From a bacterium (GTDB taxonomy: Bacteria > Bacteroidota > Bacteroidia > NS11-12g > UBA9320), in the NCBI GenBank assembly GCA_018223105.1, contig JAAEYY010000017.1:26459-61700 (forward strand): a stretch of DNA of 35,242 bases. The letters run 5' to 3'. Each line of letters starts with the position of its first letter. Within the stretch, counting starts at the first letter, position 1. The position numbers were made by a program, and so were the translations under genes. This document shows positions 25,375-33,312 of this stretch, piece by piece. The notes under the pieces are model-generated. The model was given only the letters and a program-made list of their open reading frames with translations, was not told the DNA's origin and made no database searches.

Positions 25375-26417
25375 GCTGAAAAGCTTTTACTGCTATGCAT
25401 TCTTCGCCATTTCTCAATTACCTGTTTCAAGTCTTCGGGTAATTCTGAAGTGAAGGATAGTACTTCACCGCTAATTGGATGTTTAAATCCAAGGGTCTGA
25501 GCATGCAATGCCTGCCTGGGCAAGATAGAGAAGCAGTTGTCTATAAACTGCTTGTACTTGCTGAATACAACCCCTTTTAATATCCGATTACCGCCATATT
25601 TTTCATCGTTGAATAAAGGATGTCCCAAGTGTCTAAGATGCACTCTTATCTGATGCGTTCGGCCTGTTTCAAGTCTGCATTCGATCAAACTGCAAAACAT
25701 GAAATCTTCAAGCACTCTATAATGAGTAACTGCATGTTTTCCCTTGGTTTCATCGTCTGTAGTTGTATATTTCTTTCGATCGTATTGATCTCGTACTATT
25801 TGTGTAGATATTGTGCCCTCTTCTTCTTCAGGAACACCCCACACAAGAGCTACGTATTTTCTTTCAATACTGTGCTTTTTAAACTGCGAAGACAGTCCAT
25901 TCATAGCCTTATCATTTTTTGCTATCACAAGAAGACCTGAAGTGTTTTTATCAATGCGATGTACCAACCACGGGCGTTTGCCTTTAAAATCAGGTGTGAT
26001 ATTGAAGCGATGTGCAAGGGCATTCATCAACGTTCCCGACTTGTTCCCAAAGCCCGGATGCACCACCATACCCGGCGCTTTATTGATCACCAATAAGTCA
26101 TCATCTTCATAAACAACATCCAATGGAATATCTTGAGGAATTATTTCTAATTCTTCGGGTTCTTCATTCACCACCACCTTCACTTCATCTAAAGCTCGCA
26201 CTTTGTGATTTGATTTTACAGGTTGTCCATTAACCAGCACCTGATCATTCTCAATTGCTTGTTGAATCTTGGTGCGGGATGCATGTTGAATGAAGTTCAC
26301 TAAAAACTTATCAATTCGAAGTGGTTTTTGACCCTCCTCCGCTACAAAGGTGTATCTTAAAAAATTACCTTCATTTTGTTCTTTGGTTTGATCTTTGTCG
26401 TTGTTTTTTTCAGACAT
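25371..26417 (-). CDS. rluD: RluD-family 23S rRNA pseudouridine synthase
   Basis: A 348-residue RluA/RluD-type pseudouridine synthase. An N-terminal S4 RNA-binding domain (about 33-85: LRIDKFLVNF...KIQQAIENDQVLVNG) precedes the catalytic domain. The active-site motif is HRIDKNTSGLLVIAKN with catalytic Asp156, and ETGRTHQIRVHLRHLGHPLFND is the second conserved block. RluD modifies helix 69 of 23S rRNA, but paralogues (RluC and others) look alike, so the exact target is not certain from sequence. A charged N-terminal tail (MSEKNNDKDQTKEQ) precedes the S4 domain. Its stop overlaps the convergent DoxX-like gene by 4 nt, and it diverges from the sugar isomerase gene. Confidence 0.92.
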   Translation of the reverse strand: MSEKNNDKDQTKEQNEGNFLRYTFVAEEGQKPLRIDKFLVNFIQHASRTKIQQAIENDQVLVNGQPVKSNHKVRALDEVKVVVNEEPEELEIIPQDIPLDVVYEDDDLLVINKAPGMVVHPGFGNKSGTLMNALAHRFNITPDFKGKRPWLVHRIDKNTSGLLVIAKNDKAMNGLSSQFKKHSIERKYVALVWGVPEEEEGTISTQIVRDQYDRKKYTTTDDETKGKHAVTHYRVLEDFMFCSLIECRLETGRTHQIRVHLRHLGHPLFNDEKYGGNRILKGVVFSKYKQFIDNCFSILPRQALHAQTLGFKHPISGEVLSFTSELPEDLKQVIEKWRRMHSSKSFSA

Positions 26418-26434
26418 TCTCTGTGTTTAAAGGC

Positions 26435-26463
26435 TTGTTAAGTAAAGAATAAGCCTATTTTTG
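26435..26463 (+). promoter_or_regulatory. -33/-7 promoter of the phosphoglucose/phosphomannose isomerase gene
   Basis: TTG (26435-26437), 18 nt of spacer, then TATTTTTG (26456-26463). This is the best full match in the window to the Bacteroidota -33 TTG / -7 TAnnTTTG promoter. It would start transcription near 26470, giving a leader of about 20 nt before the ATG at 26489. Confidence 0.6.
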
Positions 26464-26488
26464 TCTGCCCAAAAGTAAGCAAAAAGAC

Positions 26489-27505
26489 ATGATGCCATAC
26501 GCAGAATCCTTGCACAATTTCACACAGCAATTTGACTACGTGCTCGAACAGTATAAAGAGCATGGAATTTCAATGAACCAAATCGACAACATAGTTCTTG
26601 GCGGCTTGGGTGGTAGTGGTATCACTGCAGAGATTGCAAAATCCTGGTACTTTACATCTTGCCCTAAACCCATTGAAACTGTTCATAATTATACTTTACC
26701 TGCCTATATCAATGAGCGAAGCCTTGTTGTATTAAATTCATATTCAGGCAATACAGAGGAGACTCTGGAAATGTATGAACAAGCTAAAGCAAAGAATTCT
26801 ATAATTTTACTCATAGCATCAGGTGGGAAGTTAGCTGAAATTGCAAAGCAGGATCAACGATACTTTATTGAGATGCCTACGGGATATCAACCCAGAATGA
26901 CCTATGGAATGGGTCTTGGTTTTTTATTGATGATCTTAGGCGAGCTTATGGGCGACGATACACGCTCAGAGCTTGAAAAGAGTAGAGATCGTTTTGCTTC
27001 TGAAAAGGAATCTCAAATTGAAAGTGCAGGTCAGATATTCAATTATTTTGCAAGTAGTCTAAATCAAAAGTTTGTAATACTGGCTGATAATAATTACTTG
27101 CCGCTAGCAACGCGATTTGCTCAGCAAGTAAATGAAAATGCAAAACTGGAAGCCTTTGTTCATCCAATACCTGAGGCTAATCACAATGTTTTAGAGAGTT
27201 ATACCAATCGATTGCCAACCAATTTCCTTATGATCTTCAGTGAAGACCACCAAAGAGTTGCTGCTAGATTTGACTTTCTAATTTCTCATTTGGAAATGGA
27301 GAATAATAAAGTGATGCCATTGGTAATTCCAAGCTTTAGTTTTCATTCATTATTTGATCTAACCTATCGTTTAGACTGGGTAAGTGTTATGATGGCAGAA
27401 GAATTGGGTGCAAACCTGGATGAAGTGCCTATCATAATGAACCTCAAAGGTTTTTTAGCAGACCTAGAAATCATTGAAGAGGCGGCCGAAGAAGAAGATG
27501 AGTAA
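26489..27505 (+). CDS. Bifunctional phosphoglucose/phosphomannose isomerase
   Basis: A 338-residue SIS-domain isomerase of the Pgi/Pmi type, interconverting glucose-6-phosphate or mannose-6-phosphate with fructose-6-phosphate. The tandem SIS fold starts with VLGGLGGSGITAEIAKSW (about 36-53), and VVLNSYSGNTEETLEMYEQAK is the sugar-phosphate-binding serine loop. TYGMGLGFLLMI and PIPEANHNVLESY, with its catalytic Glu/His area, follow. Length and motif order match the family, which is shorter than ordinary glucose-6-phosphate isomerase. A good -33/-7 promoter lies upstream. The stop lies 3 nt from that of the convergent cysteine dioxygenase gene. Two consecutive ATG codons at the start leave a one-codon ambiguity. 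Confidence 0.9.
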   Translation: MMPYAESLHNFTQQFDYVLEQYKEHGISMNQIDNIVLGGLGGSGITAEIAKSWYFTSCPKPIETVHNYTLPAYINERSLVVLNSYSGNTEETLEMYEQAKAKNSIILLIASGGKLAEIAKQDQRYFIEMPTGYQPRMTYGMGLGFLLMILGELMGDDTRSELEKSRDRFASEKESQIESAGQIFNYFASSLNQKFVILADNNYLPLATRFAQQVNENAKLEAFVHPIPEANHNVLESYTNRLPTNFLMIFSEDHQRVAARFDFLISHLEMENNKVMPLVIPSFSFHSLFDLTYRLDWVSVMMAEELGANLDEVPIIMNLKGFLADLEIIEEAAEEEDE

Positions 27506-27508
27506 TTA

Positions 27509-28051
27509 CTATTCTGCTGTTGCAGATTGTAATAAGACGCCTTGAATGGAGTCGTAGAACAACTCCTTATTTATCATACATTCCGCTTCCGGATCATATA
27601 TTTCACAATGCTCAATTGGGCTAACATACAAGTGTAGGCTCATAGCTCTTCCTTTTGTATTGTTAATGAGTTCATGATATCCCATCTCATCATTCATATA
27701 CGACTTATTCCCTTGGGTAAAAACAGACTCTTCTGCGAAATGTAAATTTCCATCATCATCCATTTCATATCGGCGTTCAAGAAACTCACCTTGCACCGCA
27801 TAAACCCAGCATTCCTGGTCGTTGTGCCCGTGTATTGGAGTGCCTTGACCTTCCTCCCAGCATAGCAAGATCAGTTCGTAATTTTCGTTTCTTGCTACAC
27901 AGTTTCGAGTATACCCTTCTTCCGACCAAAACCAATAGGATTTGAAGTCATTGGGATCAATCTCCATCTGCTCGCTTAGCTTAACATAATCCTTTGCCGA
28001 ACAAAACGGCAATTCGTCTAACAATGCTTTTAATGAATCTATTTTTTGCAC
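27509..28051 (-). CDS. Cysteine dioxygenase, eukaryote-like active site
   Basis: A 180-residue cupin iron enzyme that oxidises L-cysteine to cysteine sulfinate. The iron ligands are His74 and His76 (in TPIHGHNDQECWVYAVQG) and His126 (GYHELIN). Cys81 and Tyr142 (SLHLYVSP) sit where mammalian CDO has Cys93 and Tyr157. The spacings agree (His76 to Cys81 is 5, His126 to Tyr142 is 16), so the Cys-Tyr crosslink is possible. Most characterised bacterial CDOs carry Gly at the Cys position. The substrate-binding Arg (YTRN, Arg49) is also kept, as is ILLCWEEGQG, close to the mammalian version. The start is GTG (28051), giving MQKIDSLK. It is divergent from a group II decarboxylase across 164 nt, suggesting a joint hypotaurine route. 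Confidence 0.9.
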   Translation of the reverse strand: MQKIDSLKALLDELPFCSAKDYVKLSEQMEIDPNDFKSYWFWSEEGYTRNCVARNENYELILLCWEEGQGTPIHGHNDQECWVYAVQGEFLERRYEMDDDGNLHFAEESVFTQGNKSYMNDEMGYHELINNTKGRAMSLHLYVSPIEHCEIYDPEAECMINKELFYDSIQGVLLQSATAE

Positions 28052-28215
28052 AACCTACTAACCTTTTAAGGCCTTTTCTGTTCTTTATTTAGAGATTTAA
28101 CGTAAATTTTCGTGAAAGGCTAAAAATACCACTTAGAATTTGCGTATCCAAACTGAGAGGCCTTTATTAGCCCTAAATCGACAACAATCAATCGGCCGGC
28201 TGGCTGACAAATCTT

Positions 28216-29589
28216 ATGCAGAAAGATCTAGAATTATTCATACAACTTACTCAAGAGTTACTCGAACACGAGAACAGAAAGGGTGCAGTTGAAGCTATCC
28301 CTTCAAATGAACTATTTGAGAAAATTGACTTAGAGCTCCGAGATGAGCCAACCCTAGACGAGGAATTCACAAATCAGCTTAGGAAGCTAATTCTGAATAC
28401 TCCAAGAACTGCAACAGAGTTATTTTTCAATCAGCTTTTTGGTGGTAGAATCGGCAAGGCCGTATTGGGAGATTTACTTGCAGTAATGCTCAATAACAGC
28501 ATGTACACGTACAAGGTTGCGGGACCACAAGTTGGTGTTGAAAAGGAAATTATCCGGAATGTTTCCAATCTATGCGGCTACGGTGACGCCGGCGTTGGAA
28601 CCATTGCTCCTGGCGGCAGTATGAGTAATTTAATGGCTATGATCATGGGAAGAGATAAATATGATCCAAAGAGCAGAATAGATGGTGTAAATTCAAAAAT
28701 GACCTTGTATACCAGTGAAAATTCACATTACAGTATTCCGAAGAATGCAGCCTTTATTGGAATTGGTAGAAAACAGGTTCGCTATGTAAAAAGTGATGAT
28801 AAGGGAAGAATGATCCCAGAAGAATTAGATCGAATGATTAATGAAGACCTAGAGGCCGGACATTCACCATTCTTCGTAAACTCCACAGCCGGGACCACGG
28901 TACTCGGGGCCTTCGATCCAATACCGGAAATCTCCAAAATATGTAAAAAGCACAATATTTGGCTTCATGTTGATGGAGCGTATTGTGGATCTGTAATTTT
29001 CAGCCATAAGTATAGACATTTAGTTGATGGTTTGCATTTAAGCGATTCATTCAGTGTGAATGCACATAAGATGCTTGGCACCCCATTAACATGCTCCATC
29101 ATCCTTACAAAACACAGAGACTGTATTTACACCTCATTCTCGAACGAAGCAGACTACTTATATCAGACCGATGAGGATGACTTCAATCTAGGTAAAACAT
29201 CTCTACAATGCGGTAGACGTAATGATGCATTAAAACTTTGGACCCTTTGGAAATCTGTTGGAACAAAAGGCTTAGAGGAAATAGTAGATCAACAGTTTCA
29301 CTTAGCAGATGTGGCGAGAGACTACATAAAATCGAATCCAAACTATACCTTGTACAGCTTTGAAGACTCTGTATCTATTTGTTTCAATTACAAGGATATT
29401 CCTGCACAAACACTTTGCACAAAGCTTTATCAAGAGGCTAAACTTGTTGTAGGCTATGGTCAATTCAAAGGACAAGAGTTTATTAGGCTGGTTACCGTAA
29501 ACTCTACAAACAAGGATGAGGACATCCTCAATTTCTTTGAAATTCTAGAGACCTACGCAAAAGAAGAGCTGCAAGAATTGCAAGCTTAG
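28216..29589 (+). CDS. PLP-dependent group II decarboxylase, probably cysteine sulfinate decarboxylase-like
   Basis: A 457-residue PLP enzyme of the glutamate/cysteine-sulfinate decarboxylase family. The cofactor lysine is in NAHKMLG (Lys285), with HVDGAYCGS (Asp253) and the ring-stacking His171 in SENSHYSIPKNAAFIGIG. TAGTTVLGAFDPIPEI, FNQLFGG and SLQCGRRNDALKLWTLWKSVG resemble animal CSAD/GAD-like enzymes, and TVLGAFDP matches CSAD better than the TVYGAFDP of GAD as I remember them. Substrate could be cysteine sulfinate, aspartate or glutamate. The divergent cysteine dioxygenase neighbour favours cysteine sulfinate to hypotaurine. Length is normal. ATG start. Its stop overlaps the convergent exonuclease gene by 4 nt (TTAG). 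Confidence 0.85.
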   Translation: MQKDLELFIQLTQELLEHENRKGAVEAIPSNELFEKIDLELRDEPTLDEEFTNQLRKLILNTPRTATELFFNQLFGGRIGKAVLGDLLAVMLNNSMYTYKVAGPQVGVEKEIIRNVSNLCGYGDAGVGTIAPGGSMSNLMAMIMGRDKYDPKSRIDGVNSKMTLYTSENSHYSIPKNAAFIGIGRKQVRYVKSDDKGRMIPEELDRMINEDLEAGHSPFFVNSTAGTTVLGAFDPIPEISKICKKHNIWLHVDGAYCGSVIFSHKYRHLVDGLHLSDSFSVNAHKMLGTPLTCSIILTKHRDCIYTSFSNEADYLYQTDEDDFNLGKTSLQCGRRNDALKLWTLWKSVGTKGLEEIVDQQFHLADVARDYIKSNPNYTLYSFEDSVSICFNYKDIPAQTLCTKLYQEAKLVVGYGQFKGQEFIRLVTVNSTNKDEDILNFFEILETYAKEELQELQA

Positions 29590-30959
29590 TTCTGAGTAAC
29601 TTGTTGGTCTAAGTCAATAAGATCGTAGGAATTTAAGCCCGGGCCTTTTAAGAACTGCTTAAGGATGCGTGCTGTATCTGCATTCGCAGTTTGTCTTTTT
29701 ATTGAATCTAAGACCTCTGTCTCGTTTCTTATTTGCTGTGTTTCAAAGAAACCATAGCCAATATAGTTTCCGTCTTGTACATAAACCGCCGATTTTTCCT
29801 CGGGTGAACGGCCTTTACCAATAATCAAAACATTTGAGTTTTCTTTTTCAATTTTAAGACCTCTCACTTTTTCATTATAAGATTCAACGTCCATCAGTTC
29901 GTTACAAATTTCGCATAGGGGTCCTTTGGAACATTTATTCTTTGTTCTTTCTAAGCCACAATACTTTGGACAGAGTCCATGTTGATCTACCAATTGAAAA
30001 AGGAAGTCTCTTGCCATAACAACAGAGGTGAAATTTGCTACACTCACCCCCGCAGATCGCTTTTTAAAGATATCAAATCTCAATATTCCATCTTGCCCGG
30101 CATAGTAGCTTACATGGTACGCCGCAGCTTTGGATTTCTGAGCTTTATTATAAGGAGGATAATGAGATTTAATCTCTGCAGATTCAAGCAAAAGTGCTAT
30201 GAGTTCATTTCCTGTAGACTCAAATGTAACATGATGGATTCTTCTCAAAAGTTCGGATTTTTTTCGAGATTTCTCCAAGAAATGGCTTCCCACTCTCTTC
30301 TTGATATTTTTAGCCTTCCCTATGTATAGCACCTCCATTTTACTCCCGAAAAAGTAATATACTCCTGGGGTTTCTGGCAGCTCATCATATTCTTCTTTAG
30401 GCAGATTTGGTGGTAAAACAGCTTCTCTGTTTAACTGATTTAAAGAGTGTGTTAGAAAATCTTCCTCATCTCTTTCGAGAAGCAAAAGAAAAAGCTCTGC
30501 GGTAGCAGCAGCATCCCCCATCGCTCTATGTCGATTCTCATTGTGTATGTTTAAAGCATGACACAATTTACCGAGTGAATACGAAGCCTGGTTTTTTAAT
30601 ATCCCTCTGGCCAATCTAACGGTACAGAGCTTTTTCATGTTGAATGTACGCTCTATATCGTAATAATGGTTCTTAATAATTGAATAGTCGAAACTTACAT
30701 TATGAGCTACAAACACAGTTCCTTCAAGAAATTCAAGTAAAGTCTCGGCTTGATCCTCGAATCGCGGAGCGTGCTCCACCATTGAATTCGTGATTCCTGT
30801 AAGTAAACTGATGGAATGTGAGATATAGGTACCCGGATTAATTAAGGTTTCGTAAGTATCTAATACTTTTTGTCCGTCCGTTTTACAGACTGCTATTTCT
30901 GTAATTCGATTACCATTAGACCCTCCGGTGGTTTCAATATCAACAATTGAATAGATCAA
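29586..30959 (-). CDS. DnaQ-like 3'-5' exonuclease fused to a UvrC/Cho-type GIY-YIG nuclease
   Basis: A 457-residue two-domain nuclease. The N-terminal ~170 residues are a DEDDh exonuclease: DIETTGG (Asp/Glu), VAHNVSFDYSII, and HRAMGDAAATAELF (the His and last Asp). After a linker, a GIY-YIG domain (about 190-275) reads PGVYYFFGSKMEVLYIGKAKNIKKRV, with the downstream LIALLLESAEIK holding the catalytic Glu. This is as in UvrC and Cho. A cysteine cluster follows (CPKYCGLE, CSKGPLCEIC), also in UvrC-like positions. No helix-hairpin-helix or UvrB-binding domain is visible. A role in DNA repair is inferred. The start is TTG at 30959, the only option before the first strand. The upstream MoxR gene ends 27 nt away. 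Confidence 0.88.
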   Translation of the reverse strand: MIYSIVDIETTGGSNGNRITEIAVCKTDGQKVLDTYETLINPGTYISHSISLLTGITNSMVEHAPRFEDQAETLLEFLEGTVFVAHNVSFDYSIIKNHYYDIERTFNMKKLCTVRLARGILKNQASYSLGKLCHALNIHNENRHRAMGDAAATAELFLLLLERDEEDFLTHSLNQLNREAVLPPNLPKEEYDELPETPGVYYFFGSKMEVLYIGKAKNIKKRVGSHFLEKSRKKSELLRRIHHVTFESTGNELIALLLESAEIKSHYPPYNKAQKSKAAAYHVSYYAGQDGILRFDIFKKRSAGVSVANFTSVVMARDFLFQLVDQHGLCPKYCGLERTKNKCSKGPLCEICNELMDVESYNEKVRGLKIEKENSNVLIIGKGRSPEEKSAVYVQDGNYIGYGFFETQQIRNETEVLDSIKRQTANADTARILKQFLKGPGLNSYDLIDLDQQVTQN

Positions 30960-30972
30960 TATATCAAAAATG

Positions 30973-30980
30973 CAAATTTA
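30973..30980 (-). promoter_or_regulatory. Candidate -7 box for the exonuclease gene
   Basis: The minus strand reads TAAATTTG, an exact TAnnTTTG match in the 27-nt gap after the MoxR gene, 13 nt before the TTG start. No -33 match is obvious, so read-through from the MoxR operon is equally possible. Confidence 0.35.
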
Positions 30981-30986
30981 TCAGTA

Positions 30987-31952
30987 TCAGTACAAGCTTT
31001 GTATTAAGTCATCTGTACTAATTCCTTCGGCCTCAGCCTTGTAATTTCGAACGATACGATGACGCAATACTGAAGGAGCAACTGCCTGTACATCTTCTAT
31101 ATCCGGACTGTACTTACCTCTCATCAATGCATGGGATTTTGCACCAATTATTAGATATTGAGATGCTCTTGGTCCTGCACCATAATCAATATAAGCATTC
31201 ACCTTCTCTGTTGCTAATTCACGCCCTGCTCTGGTTTTACCTACTAACTTCACCGCATATTCATAGACATTATCCGGAACGGGTACTTTTCTAATCAGCG
31301 CTTGAAAGCCCAGTACTTCTTCTTTACTCAGTATTGGGTTAACTTTCTCTTTAACATCCGTTGTCGTTGCCATGACGATGCTTATTTCTTCCTCAGTACT
31401 AGGATAGTCCAAAATCATGTTGAACATAAATCTATCCAGCTGCGCTTCTGGCAGTGGGTATGTACCTTCTTGTTCTATCGGGTTCTGTGTTGCTAGTACA
31501 AAAAACGGTAATGGTAGATTGTAATTCTGACCTGAAACCGTAACATTTTTTTCCTGCATTGCTTCGAGCAAAGCGGCTTGAGTTTTAGGCGGGGTTCTGT
31601 TTATCTCATCTGCCAAAATAATATTGGCAAAAACCGGCCCTTTGTTGAATTTGAAGTTTCTACTCTCATCCAAAATTTCAGCTCCTGTAATATCAGATGG
31701 CATCAAATCCGGCGTGAACTGAATTCGATTAAAACTCATATCCAAGGCTTCAGATATGGTTTTGATAAGTAATGTTTTTGCCAGGCCAGGAACACCCACT
31801 AAAAGAGCGTGTCCGTTACTGATTATGCATGAAATAACTCCGTCGACAACATCGGTCTGGCCGATAATGACTTTTGATATTTCCTTCTTTAAATCTTTAA
31901 CCTTCTGACTTAGGGCGTCAGCTGCCGCTTTATCATCACTGAAATCAATCAT
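30987..31952 (-). CDS. MoxR-family AAA+ ATPase
   Basis: A 321-residue AAA+ ATPase of the MoxR/RavA class. Walker A is GVPGLAKT (about 53-60) and Walker B is IILADEINR (about 111-119), followed by PPKTQAALLEAMQEKNV, sensor-1 area VLATQNPIEQEGTYPLPEAQLDRF and the C-terminal lid SPDIEDVQAVAPSVLRHRIVRNY. Members are chaperone-like factors that usually act with von Willebrand A proteins on complex assembly. In Bacteroidota they often head operons with DUF58 and VWA genes, which are not in this window downstream. The ATG at 31952 is chosen: it follows the ppiC stop by one nt, and the upstream GTG (31988) adds 12 unlikely residues. It is transcribed with the three SurA/PpiC-like genes upstream. Confidence 0.92.
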   Translation of the reverse strand: MIDFSDDKAAADALSQKVKDLKKEISKVIIGQTDVVDGVISCIISNGHALLVGVPGLAKTLLIKTISEALDMSFNRIQFTPDLMPSDITGAEILDESRNFKFNKGPVFANIILADEINRTPPKTQAALLEAMQEKNVTVSGQNYNLPLPFFVLATQNPIEQEGTYPLPEAQLDRFMFNMILDYPSTEEEISIVMATTTDVKEKVNPILSKEEVLGFQALIRKVPVPDNVYEYAVKLVGKTRAGRELATEKVNAYIDYGAGPRASQYLIIGAKSHALMRGKYSPDIEDVQAVAPSVLRHRIVRNYKAEAEGISTDDLIQSLY

Positions 31953-31953
31953 A

Positions 31954-33312
31954 TTATTCTGTGGCCGTTTGCCAATCGCTAAGTTCACTGCAATTTCTGT
32001 ACTTGTCGTCTATCCAAACATGTACTCCTTGTCTATAACTCGAAACCCAATCTTTAATTGCCTTTTCTTGAGCTTTTTCAAGGGCCATATTTTGGATTTT
32101 CTGGTAATCATCTTTCATGTTCGCAGTATGTTCAGGAACAACCTTCCTAAGGTATAAAACGCGATAAGCTTTAGTTCCGTTGTATTGCTCAAACAACATG
32201 GGTTCAGACCACTGACCTTCTTCCATGTTTCTTAGAAGCAATAAGGTTTCCCGATCTAGCATGGTTACCGGAATTTGTTGAGCGCCGGTAGATGGATCGG
32301 TATAAAAACCGCAATTATCTTTGGTATAATCATCTGTGCTATACTTTGATGCGTATTTACATAGTGCTGCATTGATACCCGCAGAATCCGACCGTATTTT
32401 GTATACTATATCTTTCAACTTTTCTCGTACAGCTGCAAAATCACTTTCCACGATTACAGGACGAATAAGGATATGTCTTGCATTTACTTTTTCACCCTTT
32501 CTATCAATCAGCTGAATGATATGATAACCGTAGGGTGTTTCTACGATATCAGATATGCTGTCCAATTCCAATTTAAATACAGCACGTTCGAAAGCCGGCA
32601 TCATTCGACCTCTACCAAAATAGCCAAGTTCACCCCCATTAATTGCACTTCCGGGATCTTTACTGTAAAGTTTAGCCGCTTGAGCAAATCCTATTCTTCC
32701 TGCAAGTATGTCTTGTTTAATTTTGATTATACTTTCCAAGGCATATTCTTTGGCATATTGATTGGGCTCCGGTTCAATTACAATTTGTGCTAACTCAACC
32801 TCCATATCAAAATGAGGCAATGAGTCTTGAGGGAAATCGTAATAAAACTTTCTTACATCCGTTGGCGAAACTGTAACATCCCGAATCAATTGTTGTTGAA
32901 CTTGTTGTATAATCAATTGATCTTTAATTCTGGGACGCATAACTTCCTTATATTCTGCAATGGTCTTTCCTAGGTACTTTTCCAGATTTGCCTCTCCACC
33001 GATTTGAGAAGCATAGTACGCTATTCTTCTATCTACTTCCTGATTCACCTGATCTGCAGTAACATTGATACTGTCAATTTCTCCTTTGTGCAGATACAAT
33101 TTCTGAATAATGAGCTCATTTAAAATGGCACATTTAAGGTCACCTTCAAAAAATTCCATTTCAGTTTTTGCCTGAAGGTATTCAGTTTCAAGGTCGGTTC
33201 TAAGCACCACATTATCCCCAATTACTGCAACAATTTCTTCAAGCACTTTTCCATTTTGTGCAAGAGAAGCAAGGGACAAAAACATGCTAAATATGAATAA
33301 TATCTTCTTCAA
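31954..33312 (-). CDS. SurA/PpiC-type periplasmic peptidyl-prolyl isomerase
   Basis: A 452-residue exported protein with signal peptide MKKILFIFSMFLSLASLAQ. A SurA-like N-terminal chaperone region (about 25-165: EEIVAVIGDNVVLRTDLE...KDQLIIQQVQQQLIRDVTVSP) is followed by a parvulin domain (about 175-270: INGGELGYFGRGRMMPAFERAVFKL, then TPYGYHIIQLIDRK). A second parvulin-like domain starts at ARHILIRPVI (about 277) and runs to about 385. This layout matches SurA, the periplasmic outer-membrane-protein chaperone. The ATG overlaps the stop of the upstream lipoprotein gene by 4 nt, and moxR starts 1 nt after its stop. Only a subset of parvulin domains is usually active, and activity here is unknown. 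Confidence 0.9.
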   Translation of the reverse strand: MKKILFIFSMFLSLASLAQNGKVLEEIVAVIGDNVVLRTDLETEYLQAKTEMEFFEGDLKCAILNELIIQKLYLHKGEIDSINVTADQVNQEVDRRIAYYASQIGGEANLEKYLGKTIAEYKEVMRPRIKDQLIIQQVQQQLIRDVTVSPTDVRKFYYDFPQDSLPHFDMEVELAQIVIEPEPNQYAKEYALESIIKIKQDILAGRIGFAQAAKLYSKDPGSAINGGELGYFGRGRMMPAFERAVFKLELDSISDIVETPYGYHIIQLIDRKGEKVNARHILIRPVIVESDFAAVREKLKDIVYKIRSDSAGINAALCKYASKYSTDDYTKDNCGFYTDPSTGAQQIPVTMLDRETLLLLRNMEEGQWSEPMLFEQYNGTKAYRVLYLRKVVPEHTANMKDDYQKIQNMALEKAQEKAIKDWVSSYRQGVHVWIDDKYRNCSELSDWQTATE

